DNA of 40,371 nucleotides, taken from the NCBI GenBank assembly GCA_903887325.1, contig CAISPG010000031.1, forward strand, positions 1-40,371, in the 5' to 3' direction. The notes below the pieces were generated by a model, which was not told where the DNA came from, did no database searches, and saw only the letters and a list, made by a program, of their open reading frames with translations. Of the stretch, positions 16,212 to 24,137 are shown piece by piece. Made by a program: the position numbers and the translations under genes. The first letter of the stretch is position 1, and each line of letters begins with the position of its first letter. This DNA is from an uncultured Burkholderiales bacterium (GTDB lineage Bacteria; Pseudomonadota; Gammaproteobacteria; Burkholderiales; Burkholderiaceae_C).

Positions 16212-16670
16212 TTGAAAAAACACCACGCAGAAAAACTGGCCCGGGCCCTGGTTTTTATTTTTAAATGTCTGTTGCCCGTGTTACCCGCTGTGGCCGGCTT
16301 GTTGTTCTGGAAAAAGCAGTACCTGCTGAATTACAGGCATACCCTGGACAAAATGAAAATCCATTTAAATGCCATCAGCAACGGGCCGGTGCAGCATTAT
16401 TTCGAAGATATTTTGCGTTTCAACCCAGAGGTATGCGAGCCCGTGCAAGGCCATTGCTCACAATGCGGCAACTGCTGTTTGAACCGCCAATGCGTGTTTC
16501 TGGAGCAATCAGGCACTGATACCTATATTTGCGGCATTTACAGTTCGCCGCTGCGCCGCTTCTCCAATTGCAGCTCGTTCCCGATCAACGGTCACGACAT
16601 AGAGCGCTACCAGTGCCCGACTTACCGGGTCGTCAGCCCTTATCCGGTGATGCATTTGCAGCAGATTTAA
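16212..16670 (+). CDS. membrane-anchored cysteine-cluster (YkgJ-like) protein
   Basis: A 152-residue protein from a TTG start. Residues about 11-33 form a hydrophobic membrane anchor. The C-terminal half carries Cys82-x2-Cys85-x2-Cys88-Cys89 (HCSQCGNCC) plus Cys94, Cys107, Cys120 and Cys135, the pattern of the YkgJ family, thought to bind a metal or iron-sulfur cluster. CGIYSSPLRRFSNCSSFP matches the second family segment (CxIY...RP..C..FP-like). The TTG is weakly supported: no clear Shine-Dalgarno is seen, but the only in-frame ATG (residue 48) would remove the anchor. The Pho-box-like array lies just upstream. It converges with otnI, overlapping its stop region by four bases. Role unknown. 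Confidence 0.6.
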   Translation: MKKHHAEKLARALVFIFKCLLPVLPAVAGLLFWKKQYLLNYRHTLDKMKIHLNAISNGPVQHYFEDILRFNPEVCEPVQGHCSQCGNCCLNRQCVFLEQSGTDTYICGIYSSPLRRFSNCSSFPINGHDIERYQCPTYRVVSPYPVMHLQQI

Positions 16671-17557
16671 GCCGCTTTGTGCATCCAGCCCAAGCCGCCT
16701 GAGGTGCCGCTGGCAACAGCGCCCAGGGCAGGCCGGTATTCGCAGCCCAGCCAACCGTCCCAGCCGCACTCTTTGGAGACTTGTTCAATGGCTTTGAACA
16801 ACACGGCATAGTTCAATTCGCCGGTGTCGGGTTCATGGCGTTGCGGCACACCGGCTATTTGCAAATGCGCGACCCGCCCGGTTGGCAGGTAATGGCGGAT
16901 TTTGTTTTCCACATCGCCTTCCACAATCTGGCAGTGGTAGAGGTCAAACTGCACTTTCAAGTTGGGGCTATTGACTTCCTGCACGATGGCGTGCGCATCG
17001 TCCTGGCGGTTCAAGAAAAAATGCGGAATATCACGCGTGTTGATGGGCTCAATCAGCACATCCCGCCCGACGGCAGCGGCTTGTTCGGCGGCCCAGCGCA
17101 GGTTGCGCACATAGGTGTCACGCATAGGCCCCGGTGTTGAAGCGTGCGCTGCGCTGGTGGCTAAATGCACAGGCAAATGGCTGGCGACGCGAAACCCTTC
17201 AGGCACCAGACCGGCCATCACGTGTATGCGCGGGCAGTTCAAGGTCTCGGCGTATTCAAGGGCCAGCATGAAGCCGCGTTTGAACTCGTCTTCTTTGCCC
17301 GGCAAGCAGGTGGTGCCGCGCACGCCCTGGTCCCAGGCGGCTTGTGCGCTGTCGCGGTCATGGCCGGCAGGCGGGGCGTTGAACAGCACTTGTTGCAAAC
17401 CGGTGTCTTTCAGGGCCGCAGCGATTTCCTGTTTGCTGAACGCATAAGGCAACAAATATTCCACGCCCTTGAAGCCGTCTTTGGCGGCTGCCGCAAACCG
17501 CTCCATGAAAGGCAGTTCGTTGTACAAAAAAGAGAGGTTGGCGGCAAATTTCAACAT
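16667..17557 (-). CDS. otnI: 2-oxo-tetronate isomerase / hydroxypyruvate isomerase family
   Basis: A 296-residue TIM-barrel isomerase of the hydroxypyruvate isomerase family. It starts KFAANLSFLYNE, carries the metal-binding glutamate in LIEPIN and a late QFDLYHCQIVEGD segment, and ends with GCEYRPALG. In otn clusters OtnI interconverts 2-oxo- and 3-oxo-tetronates during erythronate/threonate breakdown. Context decides the name: otnK and otnC lie directly upstream on the same strand (23 bases from otnC). The ATG at 17557 fits the conserved N-terminus; a start at 17587 would add ten residues. Without this context it could equally be called hyi. Confidence 0.82.
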   Translation of the reverse strand: MLKFAANLSFLYNELPFMERFAAAAKDGFKGVEYLLPYAFSKQEIAAALKDTGLQQVLFNAPPAGHDRDSAQAAWDQGVRGTTCLPGKEDEFKRGFMLALEYAETLNCPRIHVMAGLVPEGFRVASHLPVHLATSAAHASTPGPMRDTYVRNLRWAAEQAAAVGRDVLIEPINTRDIPHFFLNRQDDAHAIVQEVNSPNLKVQFDLYHCQIVEGDVENKIRHYLPTGRVAHLQIAGVPQRHEPDTGELNYAVLFKAIEQVSKECGWDGWLGCEYRPALGAVASGTSGGLGWMHKAA

Positions 17558-17580
17558 GTTGTTTCTTTCGTTCTCAAGGA

Positions 17581-18276
17581 TTACCAATGGGCGCCAAAGG
17601 TCTGGCGCAATTCTTCAATGCTTTTTTCTTCAAGCGCTGTGGTCTGCGTCAACAGACTCAGGCGAGCGGTTTCTTCGAGTTCTTCCAGGGTGGCCATGGC
17701 TTGTGCCGGGCTGTCGTGCCAGACATTAGGGCCGAGGCGCGAAAGCATGACCGCGTGCAAAGGCAATCCTTGGTCAGCGTAGCGGGCAATCGCCTGTTCG
17801 ACGGCATCGGCAGACGCCACATCGCCGGGTTTGTGGTACGGGATCAGCGGCACATGACCGACTTTCATCACAAAATAGGGCGTGACAGGTGCCAGCAATT
17901 CCGAGCCCAGCGCGGTCTGCAAAGGCGTGTTTTTCAGGCTTAAGGCCACCAGATGCGTGCTGTGACTGTGAATCACGCAGGCTGTGGCAGGTGACAGGGT
18001 TTGTGTGGCACTGTAAATCCGCCGGTGCAAGGCCAGCGTTTTGCTGGCGCGCGCGCCGCTGAGTTGCACGCCATTCGCGTCTAGGTGCGCCAGATCGTTC
18101 GGGTCCAGAAAACCCAGGCAAGCGTCGGTAGGCGTGATCAAAAAACCACTGTCTATACGCATGCTGATATTGCCGGCGGTGGCGTGCACATAGCCGCGCT
18201 CGAACAGGCTGCGACCGACCCGGCATATGTCTTCGCGGGCCCGGTTCATGCCACTGTTCACCATCACTTGGCTCAT
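17581..18276 (-). CDS. otnC: 3-oxo-tetronate 4-phosphate decarboxylase (class II aldolase)
   Basis: A 231-residue class II aldolase/adducin-family protein. HATAGNISMR (about 30-39) is the phosphate-binding region and HSHSTH (about 100-105) holds the zinc-binding histidines, as in fuculose-phosphate aldolase relatives. In this operon type the enzyme removes CO2 from 3-oxo-tetronate 4-phosphate to give dihydroxyacetone phosphate. The ATG at 18276 overlaps the otnK stop by four bases (ATGA), which fixes the start; a start 126 bases upstream would lie deep in otnK. The order otnK-otnC-otnI supports the call. Confidence 0.87.
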   Translation of the reverse strand: MSQVMVNSGMNRAREDICRVGRSLFERGYVHATAGNISMRIDSGFLITPTDACLGFLDPNDLAHLDANGVQLSGARASKTLALHRRIYSATQTLSPATACVIHSHSTHLVALSLKNTPLQTALGSELLAPVTPYFVMKVGHVPLIPYHKPGDVASADAVEQAIARYADQGLPLHAVMLSRLGPNVWHDSPAQAMATLEELEETARLSLLTQTTALEEKSIEELRQTFGAHW

Positions 18277-19577
18277 GCAGCGCTGCCAGGTTGCAAGCAA
18301 GTGAAAGCCTTGCTGAAAAAATCCGTGCTGCCGAAATTGCCCGACTTCAAAGTCAAATGCAAGCCGCCGTGAGAGGAAAAGCTGCACGGCGCGTGGCACC
18401 ACGGCACGCCCGGGTCAATCTGCGCGCCAATGGACATCAGCGTCACGCCCAGCGCCTGCACGCAAGCCCCCGATGTTTCGCCGCCGGCCACCACCAGTTG
18501 GCCCACGCCCAGCTTGACCAGGCCGCGTGCCACCATGGCCAGCACCTGCTCGGTGTGTTCACCGGCTTGTTGTGTGCCGCGTTTTTGTTGCACCGATTTG
18601 ACCTGCTCTGCGTCCGCCGTGGAATACACCAGCACCGGGCCTTGGGCCAGCAGCGGCGTGGCCCAGGCCAGCACATGCGTGGCGATTTCTGCGGCCGGCG
18701 CATGGTCAGGCCAAGCCAGCGGATCGAGTTGGTAAGCGTGCCCGCCTTGCTGCACAAAATGCTCAACCTGCCCCTGGGTAGCGACTGAACAACTGCCGCT
18801 GATGATGGCTTTCAGGCCTTGCGGAGCTGGCAATCGTGCGCTGTCTGCGGCGGGTTCTATGCCCCAGTTACCCGGCAAGCCTATGGCGACGCCTGAACCG
18901 GCTGTCACCAGCGACATGTGCTTGAGCGCCGGTCCCAGACGCAGCAAATCCTCGTTGGAGAGCGCGTCCACCACGGCAATTGAAAAGCCTTGCGTTTTCA
19001 ACTCGGTGATGCGCTGCGCGATGGCCTCGCTGCCTTTGGCGACACAGCGGTAATCGATCAGACCAACGCGCTTGTTGCACTGAGCTTGCATGACGTTGAC
19101 CAGGTTGGCGTCTTGCATGGGTGTGAGCGGGTGGTTTTTCATGCCGCTGTCGCTCAGCAACACATCGCCGACAAACAAATGCCCTTTGAACACGGTGCGC
19201 TGGTTGTCGGGAAACGCCGGTGTGGCAATCGTGAAGTCGCAGTCCATGGCCTGCATCAGCGCCTCGGTGACCGGGCCGATATTGCCGCGGACCTCGCCCT
19301 GGTAAAGGCTGTCAAAAGTGGAGCAGTATTTGAAATACACCTGTTTGACTTGTTGCGATTGCAACCAGCGCAAGGCCTCAAGCGATTGAGCCACGGCCTC
19401 TTGCGGCGCGATGGTGCGCGACTTCAGCGCAATCACAACCGCGTTGCAATCGGCGGGCAAGGGCGCGTCCGGCACGCCTATGGTTTGCACCACGCGCATG
19501 CCTGCGCGCACCAGGTTGTTGGTCAGGTCGGTGGCACCGGTGAAATCGTCGGCGATACAACCAAGTAACAGGCTCAT
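18273..19577 (-). CDS. otnK: 3-oxo-tetronate kinase (four-carbon acid sugar kinase family)
   Basis: A 434-residue kinase of the former DUF1537 family. The N-terminus LLGCIADDFTGATDLTNNL holds the substrate-binding DDFTGATD (about 10-17), and the C-terminal nucleotide-binding domain contains VVAGGETSGACVQALG near 365-380. It phosphorylates 3-oxo-tetronate at C4 before decarboxylation by OtnC. It is the first gene of the operon; an AAGGTG sequence precedes the ATG at 19577. No threonate or erythronate dehydrogenase lies beside it, although such an enzyme is needed to make its substrate. The 209-base upstream region holds the palindrome at 19648-19666. Confidence 0.88.
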   Translation of the reverse strand: MSLLLGCIADDFTGATDLTNNLVRAGMRVVQTIGVPDAPLPADCNAVVIALKSRTIAPQEAVAQSLEALRWLQSQQVKQVYFKYCSTFDSLYQGEVRGNIGPVTEALMQAMDCDFTIATPAFPDNQRTVFKGHLFVGDVLLSDSGMKNHPLTPMQDANLVNVMQAQCNKRVGLIDYRCVAKGSEAIAQRITELKTQGFSIAVVDALSNEDLLRLGPALKHMSLVTAGSGVAIGLPGNWGIEPAADSARLPAPQGLKAIISGSCSVATQGQVEHFVQQGGHAYQLDPLAWPDHAPAAEIATHVLAWATPLLAQGPVLVYSTADAEQVKSVQQKRGTQQAGEHTEQVLAMVARGLVKLGVGQLVVAGGETSGACVQALGVTLMSIGAQIDPGVPWCHAPCSFSSHGGLHLTLKSGNFGSTDFFSKAFTCLQPGSAA

Positions 19578-19647
19578 GGCAGCACCTTAGGATGAAATTT
19601 TGTGTATTTTGTGCAGATGCTTGCCATATTGAGATTCTTTCAAAGAG

Positions 19648-19666
19648 AAACCTGCCAAGCAGGTTT
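19648..19666. promoter_or_regulatory. 19-base perfect palindrome upstream of otnK
   Basis: The arms AAACCTGC and GCAGGTTT are exact complements around a 3-base centre (CAA). It lies 71 bases upstream of the otnK start, inside the divergent region 19578-19786. A 3-base loop makes an RNA hairpin possible, and only four T residues follow on the plus strand, so a terminator is weak. A transcription-factor operator for the otn operon is the better reading. No regulator gene is adjacent. Confidence 0.4.
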
Positions 19667-19786
19667 TGCACAGGGCAGGGCGACAAGCATACCTAATGTG
19701 CTTTCAGGGTTTAGCCCCATGTCAAAATCAATCAAAGCCTTTTCAGTGCGCCAAAGCGTTGAAGGTATGAATAAACAGGAGACCCA

Positions 19787-19996
19787 TGGATTTGCCAGTA
19801 CTTGTCGCCGGTGGCGGCATCGGCGGTTTTGCCGCAGCACTTGCCTTGGTAAGACAGGGTTTTGCGGTCAAGGTGCTGGAGCAATCGCCCAGCATGACGC
19901 AGCCCCGAGCGTTTTTATGACGCCGTCGAATGGCTGTTCTGCTGGCGGGTGGACAATTGCCTGAACCTCACAGGCGCACATGCGTCTGTGGTTTGA
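19787..19996 (+). pseudogene. internally deleted FAD-dependent aromatic monooxygenase
   Basis: The first 40 or so codons from the ATG at 19787 encode a clear flavin-monooxygenase N-terminus: a beta strand, GGGIGGFAAALAL and VKVLEQSPSM (Rossmann GxGxxG-type FAD fingerprint). This frame stops at a TGA at 19917-19919. In another frame, the sequence up to the TGA at 19994-19996 encodes a C-terminus-like peptide (ERFYDAVEWLFCWRVDN...) resembling the end of salicylate/3-hydroxybenzoate hydroxylases. About 300 central residues are therefore missing and the ends are out of frame. AGGAGA still precedes the ATG. The intact gene probably fed the pathway using the hydrolase at 20026. Confidence 0.65.
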
Positions 19997-20025
19997 ATGG
20001 ATTTTTTTAAAAAAGGTATAACGAC

Positions 20026-20730
20026 ATGAATTATGTTTTACAACCGCAAGCCGTCAACGCCTTGCCCGTCGCAGGAAGCGCCTCGTTGTTTCCCGTGCGT
20101 CGCGTGTATTGCGTGGGACGCAATTACGCTGCGCATGCGCGCGAAATGGGCTTTGACCCGGACCGCGAACCGCCGTTCTTTTTCTGCAAACCCGGCGACG
20201 CCCAATCGGTGGTGGCGGTTCCTGCTGATCAAACCATCAGCATTCCCTACCCGCCCTTGACCGCCAACTTTCACTATGAAATCGAGCTGGTGGTGGCCAT
20301 CGGTACCGGCGGTAAAAACATCGCGATTGAACAGGCGGCTTCGCATATTTATGCTTACGCCGTCGGCCTGGATATGACGCGGCGCGACTTGCAGATCAAG
20401 ATGCGCGAACAAGGACGTCCGTGGGAAATCGGCAAAGCCTTTGACTTCAGTGCGCCCGTTGGTTTGCTGCATCCCAAGTCAGCCATTGGTGAATTGCTGA
20501 GCGCAGGTATTGCGCTTGATGTCAACGGTGAAACCTGCCAGAGCAGCAACCTCAGCCATTTGATATGGTCTGTGAATGAAACCATTGCCAATCTGTCGAC
20601 CTTGTTTGAACTGCAAGCCGGCGATTTGATTTTCAGCGGCACACCTGAGGGCGTGGGTGCCGTCAAACCTGGCGACACCATGCACGGGCGGATCGCAGGT
20701 TTGACGCCAATTTCTGTCAAAGTGATTTGA
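20026..20730 (+). CDS. fumarylacetoacetate hydrolase family protein, probable fumarylpyruvate hydrolase
   Basis: A 234-residue metal-dependent hydrolase. VYCVGRNYAAHAREMG (about 27-42) matches the start of the bacterial FAH fold. HYEIELVVAIG supplies Glu85 and Glu87, and GLDMTRRDLQ supplies Asp116 as probable Mg/Mn ligands; GTPEGVGAVKPGD is the family C-terminal signature. Short forms like this include fumarylpyruvate hydrolase of the gentisate pathway, 2-keto-3-deoxy-acid lyases and oxaloacetate tautomerases. The degenerate hydroxylase just upstream (30 bases) resembles 3-hydroxybenzoate hydroxylases that make gentisate, which favours the fumarylpyruvate role. AAAGG lies about 9 bases before the ATG. 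Gentisate dioxygenase and an isomerase are not in the window. Confidence 0.82.
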   Translation: MNYVLQPQAVNALPVAGSASLFPVRRVYCVGRNYAAHAREMGFDPDREPPFFFCKPGDAQSVVAVPADQTISIPYPPLTANFHYEIELVVAIGTGGKNIAIEQAASHIYAYAVGLDMTRRDLQIKMREQGRPWEIGKAFDFSAPVGLLHPKSAIGELLSAGIALDVNGETCQSSNLSHLIWSVNETIANLSTLFELQAGDLIFSGTPEGVGAVKPGDTMHGRIAGLTPISVKVI

Positions 20731-20825
20731 GGCTTGCGGGCTTCCCCGTGGAAGTCAGCTGAATGAAAAGAGAGTTCAGCTATTGGGCAACACAACAAAG
20801 ACCTGGGAATGCAACTCCGCTTAGC

Positions 20826-21044
20826 TTATTGAGTTCGGATAATGCGCCAGCCCCGGTCCATTTTGCGAAACACAAATTTCCAGTCCAGATTGCGCGATTT
20901 ACGAAGATAGTAGGACAAGACCCGCAGGCTTTCGGCTTTTTTCGCGTCTTCGCTGAATATGCTGTCGCCTATCTCCATGGACATTAACGTGGTCACGTTG
21001 TCGTGTGGTTTGATGCGTTTTAATTCAATAGGTTCAACAATCAT
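20826..21044 (-). CDS. 72-residue protein of unknown function, distal to the bigR operon
   Basis: A small soluble protein with mixed charge: an N-terminal acidic/hydrophobic part (DNVTTLMSMEIGDSIFSEDAKK) and a basic aromatic tail (LDWKFVFRKMDRGWRIIR). AAGGGG sits about 8 bases before the ATG at 21044. It begins 35 bases after the SulP permease stop on the same strand, so it may be the last gene of the bigR transcript, though its own promoter is possible. No family was recognised. A weak inverted repeat lies between it and the convergent hydrolase gene. Confidence 0.55.
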   Translation of the reverse strand: MIVEPIELKRIKPHDNVTTLMSMEIGDSIFSEDAKKAESLRVLSYYLRKSRNLDWKFVFRKMDRGWRIIRTQ

Positions 21045-21079
21045 GGCCGCGCCCCTTATCCGGTATCAGCGGTATCGGC

Positions 21080-22786
21080 CTATGTCTGAATTACTTTAAT
21101 CACTTCCGGCGTCAGCACTTGTATCGCCTGGTAATTGGTTAAAAACACCTGGCCGCTCAAGTGCTGCAAAAAGTCGGTGCGATGCAATTTATCCATCACC
21201 GGCCCCTTGACTTCGGACAAATGCAAAGCAATGCCCGCTTCTTTTAAGCGTTGCGCAATCGCTTCCAGGCTTTCCATGGCGCTGGCGTCTATGTCGTTGA
21301 CCGCCGAGCATTGCAGCAGCACGTGTTTCAATTCGGGCCGTGTGGCTACCTCGGCGTTGACCCGGTCTTCAATGCCGCGTGCGTTGGCAAAAAACATGCT
21401 CGCATCCACGCGCAAACACAGCAGACGCGGGCTGACTTGCACATCGTGGCGCAGCACATTGCGAAAGTGCTCGGTGCCCGGCACCAGGCCGACGGTGGCA
21501 ATATGCGGCCGGCTGGCGCGCCATAAAAACAAAGCCAGCGACACCGCCACGCCGGTGACCAAGCCTTGTTCGACGCCGACCAGCAAAGTCGCCAGCAAGG
21601 TGGCGCTGACCGCGATGAAGTCTGGTTTGGAAAACACCCAGGTTTGTTTGAAGATGCTCAAGTCCACCAGCGACAACACCGCCACGATGATGGTGGCAGC
21701 CAGTGTGGCTTGCGGCAGGTAATACAGCGCCGGGGTGAGCAGCAGCGAGGCCAAGGTGATACCGACAGCGGTAAACACGCCGGCAGCAGGCGTCACCGCA
21801 CCGGCGTCGAAATTGACCACCGAGCGGGCAAATCCGCCGGTCACCGGAAACCCTCCGGTGAATGCAGCCGACAGATTGGCCGCGCCCAGCGCCACCAGTT
21901 CCTGATCAGGTTCAATGCGTTGGCGGCGTTTGGCGGCCAGCGTCTGGCCGACCGATACTGATTCGACAAAGCCCACCACACTGATCAACAGCGCGGGCAC
22001 CAGCAGTTCCTGCCACAGTGCCAGATCCCACAGCGGCGCAGTCAAGGGCGGTAAGCCTTGCGGGACGGTGCCGACCAGCTTCATGCCCTGGCCTTGCCAA
22101 TCGAGTTGCCAGGCCAGCACGGTGGTGAGTGCAATCGCAGCCACCGGGCCGGCTTTGGCCGTCATATCAGCGGCGCGCGCTTGCATGCCTAAACTGATCA
22201 ACAGCGGTTTCAGGCCTTTGCGAACCCAAAACAAAAATAAAGTGGCAGCCACACCAACCGCCAGGGTCAACGCATGTGTGTGCGATATTTGCTGCTTCAA
22301 GGCGCTCAGCAGTTCAGCAAAGTTGTGTCCTTCGGCTTTGACACCCATCAATGTTTTCAACTGGCTGGCGGCAATCAGCAAACCTGAAGCTGAGATAAAG
22401 CCGGAGATCACCGGGTGGCTCAGAAAATTCGCCAGAAAACCCAGGCGCAGCAAACCCATGAGCAACAACATACCGCCGGACAAAAACGCCAGCGTCATCG
22501 CGACTTGCCAATAAGCGTGTGTGCCTGCGGCGGCGTGTTCGGCGACAGCGGCTGCCGTCATCAACGACACCACGGCCACGGGCCCTACCGCGAGCACCCT
22601 GCTGCTGCCTAGCAAGGCATACAAAAGCAGCGGTGCCACGCTGGCATACAAACCTACTTCCGGGGGCAAGCCTGCAAGCAACGCATAGGCCAGACTTTGC
22701 GGAATCAGCATGACGGTGACGATGATAGCCGTCGCCATGTCGCTACTAAAACTGGTCTTGCTGTAACTGCGGCCCCACTCCAACAC
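21080..22786 (-). CDS. SulP-family anion permease with C-terminal STAS domain
   Basis: A 568-residue transporter. IVTVMLIPQSLAYALLAGLPPEVGLYAS (about 22-49) is the SulP signature, followed by 10-12 hydrophobic segments and GGFPVTGGFARSVVNF. A cytoplasmic STAS domain occupies about 440-560 and includes LQCSAVNDIDASAMESL. Family members move sulfate, bicarbonate and other anions; sulfate or another sulfur oxyanion is favoured here by the neighbouring sulfur genes. The start is uncertain: GTG at 22786 is the first conventional choice, but family-like residues (DWLPSLP) continue upstream to a CTG at 22837 preceded by AGGA. It lies on the bigR-yeeE strand, downstream of the second YeeE-type gene. 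Confidence 0.88.
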   Translation of the reverse strand: MLEWGRSYSKTSFSSDMATAIIVTVMLIPQSLAYALLAGLPPEVGLYASVAPLLLYALLGSSRVLAVGPVAVVSLMTAAAVAEHAAAGTHAYWQVAMTLAFLSGGMLLLMGLLRLGFLANFLSHPVISGFISASGLLIAASQLKTLMGVKAEGHNFAELLSALKQQISHTHALTLAVGVAATLFLFWVRKGLKPLLISLGMQARAADMTAKAGPVAAIALTTVLAWQLDWQGQGMKLVGTVPQGLPPLTAPLWDLALWQELLVPALLISVVGFVESVSVGQTLAAKRRQRIEPDQELVALGAANLSAAFTGGFPVTGGFARSVVNFDAGAVTPAAGVFTAVGITLASLLLTPALYYLPQATLAATIIVAVLSLVDLSIFKQTWVFSKPDFIAVSATLLATLLVGVEQGLVTGVAVSLALFLWRASRPHIATVGLVPGTEHFRNVLRHDVQVSPRLLCLRVDASMFFANARGIEDRVNAEVATRPELKHVLLQCSAVNDIDASAMESLEAIAQRLKEAGIALHLSEVKGPVMDKLHRTDFLQHLSGQVFLTNYQAIQVLTPEVIKVIQT

Positions 22787-22861
22787 AGGCAGCGAGGGCA
22801 GCCAATCTTTAAGCGAAGAATGCGTTTGATGTTTCAGAAGATATCCTGTGTGACGCCAGCT

Positions 22862-23326
22862 TCAGTGCGGGTTAAGTGCAGCTTTGCGAGGCGAATGTAC
22901 GAAGCGGTCCAACAACTCAAAGCCAACCATGCCGATCAGCATGGCGACCACAAAAATCAAGGCTTTGGGCTGACCTGAGGCCATGGATACCAGCGCCGGG
23001 CCGGGACAAAAACCCGCCAAACCCCAGCCGGCGCCGAACAACACACTGCCGATGATCAGCGGCTTGTCAATTTGGGCGTTAGTGGGTAAGCGCAACATGC
23101 CGCCCAAGAAATTGATGGTGCGTTTTTTCGCCAATGTAAATGCAAAAAAACCAACCGCTATGGCGCCACCCATGACCAAGGCCAAAGACGGATCCCACAG
23201 GCCAAAAAGATCTAGAAAACCGGTGACCTTGCCCGGGTCGGTCATGCCGGAAAGTATGAGTCCCAGGCCGAACAACAGGCCGACCAGAAATTCGCTGACG
23301 CGGTGAAGAATGCTGTTTTTACTCAC
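22862..23326 (-). CDS. YeeE/YedE-type membrane protein, second copy
   Basis: A 154-residue polytopic protein with GLILSGMTDPGKVTGFLDLFGLWDPSLALVMGGA (about 20-53) and GAGWGLAGFCPGPALVSM (about 107-124), typical of the second half of the YeeE/YedE (DUF395) fold. The cysteine in GFCPGPA is in the position implicated in sulfur-compound transfer in thiosulfate importers of this family. It starts at GTG 23326, supported by AAGGAA six bases upstream, and lies 10 bases after the first copy. The two halves probably assemble as a pair for thiosulfate or other sulfur-species transport. Confidence 0.85.
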   Translation of the reverse strand: MSKNSILHRVSEFLVGLLFGLGLILSGMTDPGKVTGFLDLFGLWDPSLALVMGGAIAVGFFAFTLAKKRTINFLGGMLRLPTNAQIDKPLIIGSVLFGAGWGLAGFCPGPALVSMASGQPKALIFVVAMLIGMVGFELLDRFVHSPRKAALNPH

Positions 23327-23336
23327 GGCTGTTTCC

Positions 23337-23774
23337 TTAAATGATGTGACGTAGCAGATAGACCGTGATGAAGCCCGCGCCCATGAAGGACAGCGTGGCC
23401 ACCAACGAACGCGGTGACATGCGCGACAAACCACAAACGCCGTGGCCGCTGGTGCAACCCGAGGAGTAGCGTGTGCCAATGCCCACCAGCAGACCGGCGG
23501 TAACCACCGTCCATTCAGTTGCATCAATTCGCGGTGCAGATGCAAAACCTGCGGGTGCCAGTGCGTTAAACACCAGCGGGGCAGCGAACATGCCGAGCAA
23601 AAAAGCCACCCGCCAAACGCTGTCGCCGGCCTTGGGTGGCAACAAGCCGCCCAGAATGCCGCTGATGCCTAGGATGCGGCCGTTGAGCAGAATAAACATG
23701 GCCGAAGCCACGCCTAAGAGAACGCCGCCGCTGAGCGAGGCCCAGGGGGTGAAATGCAACCAATCGAGATTCAT
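23337..23774 (-). CDS. YeeE/YedE-type membrane protein, first copy
   Basis: A 145-residue inner-membrane protein with four or so hydrophobic segments and the family motif [12 protein letters not shown] at about 104-115, whose cysteines are thought to handle sulfur atoms. It corresponds to the first half of YeeE/YedE proteins. Its ATG overlaps the bigR stop by four bases (ATGA), so it is translated with the regulator; a second YeeE-type gene follows after 10 bases. The bigR-blh-DUF395 grouping is known from sulfide-detoxification operons of Xylella and Agrobacterium. Confidence 0.87.
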   Translation of the reverse strand: MNLDWLHFTPWASLSGGVLLGVASAMFILLNGRILGISGILGGLLPPKAGDSVWRVAFLLGMFAAPLVFNALAPAGFASAPRIDATEWTVVTAGLLVGIGTRYSSGCTSGHGVCGLSRMSPRSLVATLSFMGAGFITVYLLRHII

Positions 23775-24100
23775 GCTTTGTCTCCTGTGTCAGGTTCGCA
23801 AAATTGCTGGTACATGACCGTCATCACGGCCATGGCCTGCGGGCTGGCGATCTGGTAGTAGATGTTTTTGCCGTCGCGCCGGGTGGTGACGAGTTCTTCT
23901 TCGCGCAAAACGGTGAGTTGCTGAGACAGGGTGGGCTGCAAGATACCCAGAATTTCTTCGAGTTCGCCGACGCGTTTTTCGCCCAGCGACAACTGGCACA
24001 GCAGCATGAGCCGGTCCGGGTTGGACATGACTTTCATCAGCCGCGAGGCCAGCGCCGCTGAGGCTTTCATTTTTTCAAGGTCAAAGGTGAGGGCTTGCAT
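23771..24100 (-). CDS. bigR: ArsR-family repressor of the BigR/SqrR persulfide-sensing type
   Basis: A 109-residue winged-helix regulator. Helix-turn-helix LGILQPTLSQQLTVLREEELV (about 51-71) and wing RRDGKNIYYQI (about 74-84) are typical of ArsR. It has only two cysteines, Cys35 (LLCQL) and Cys101 (QFCEP), 66 residues apart, the same separation as the reactive pair in BigR and SqrR, which form a disulfide or tetrasulfide with persulfides and leave DNA. The metal-binding motif of arsenic sensors is absent. Neighbours (persulfide dioxygenase, YeeE proteins) support sulfur sensing. It is divergent from the dioxygenase and probably represses both directions through the operator at 24141-24169. 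Confidence 0.88.
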   Translation of the reverse strand: MQALTFDLEKMKASAALASRLMKVMSNPDRLMLLCQLSLGEKRVGELEEILGILQPTLSQQLTVLREEELVTTRRDGKNIYYQIASPQAMAVMTVMYQQFCEPDTGDKA

Positions 24101-24137
24101 GGGGTGAATTCCTGAGCTTTGGGGAAGGGATGTGAAA

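Noticed and set aside
20002-20014. T7A6 tract as a terminator or slippery site
   Set aside because: There is no GC-rich stem before it, and it simply forms the AT-rich leader containing the ribosome site of the FAH-family gene.
20757-20781. AGCTGAA/TTCAGCT inverted repeat as a terminator
   Set aside because: The stem is only 7 bases with an 11-base loop, and no T-run follows on either strand.
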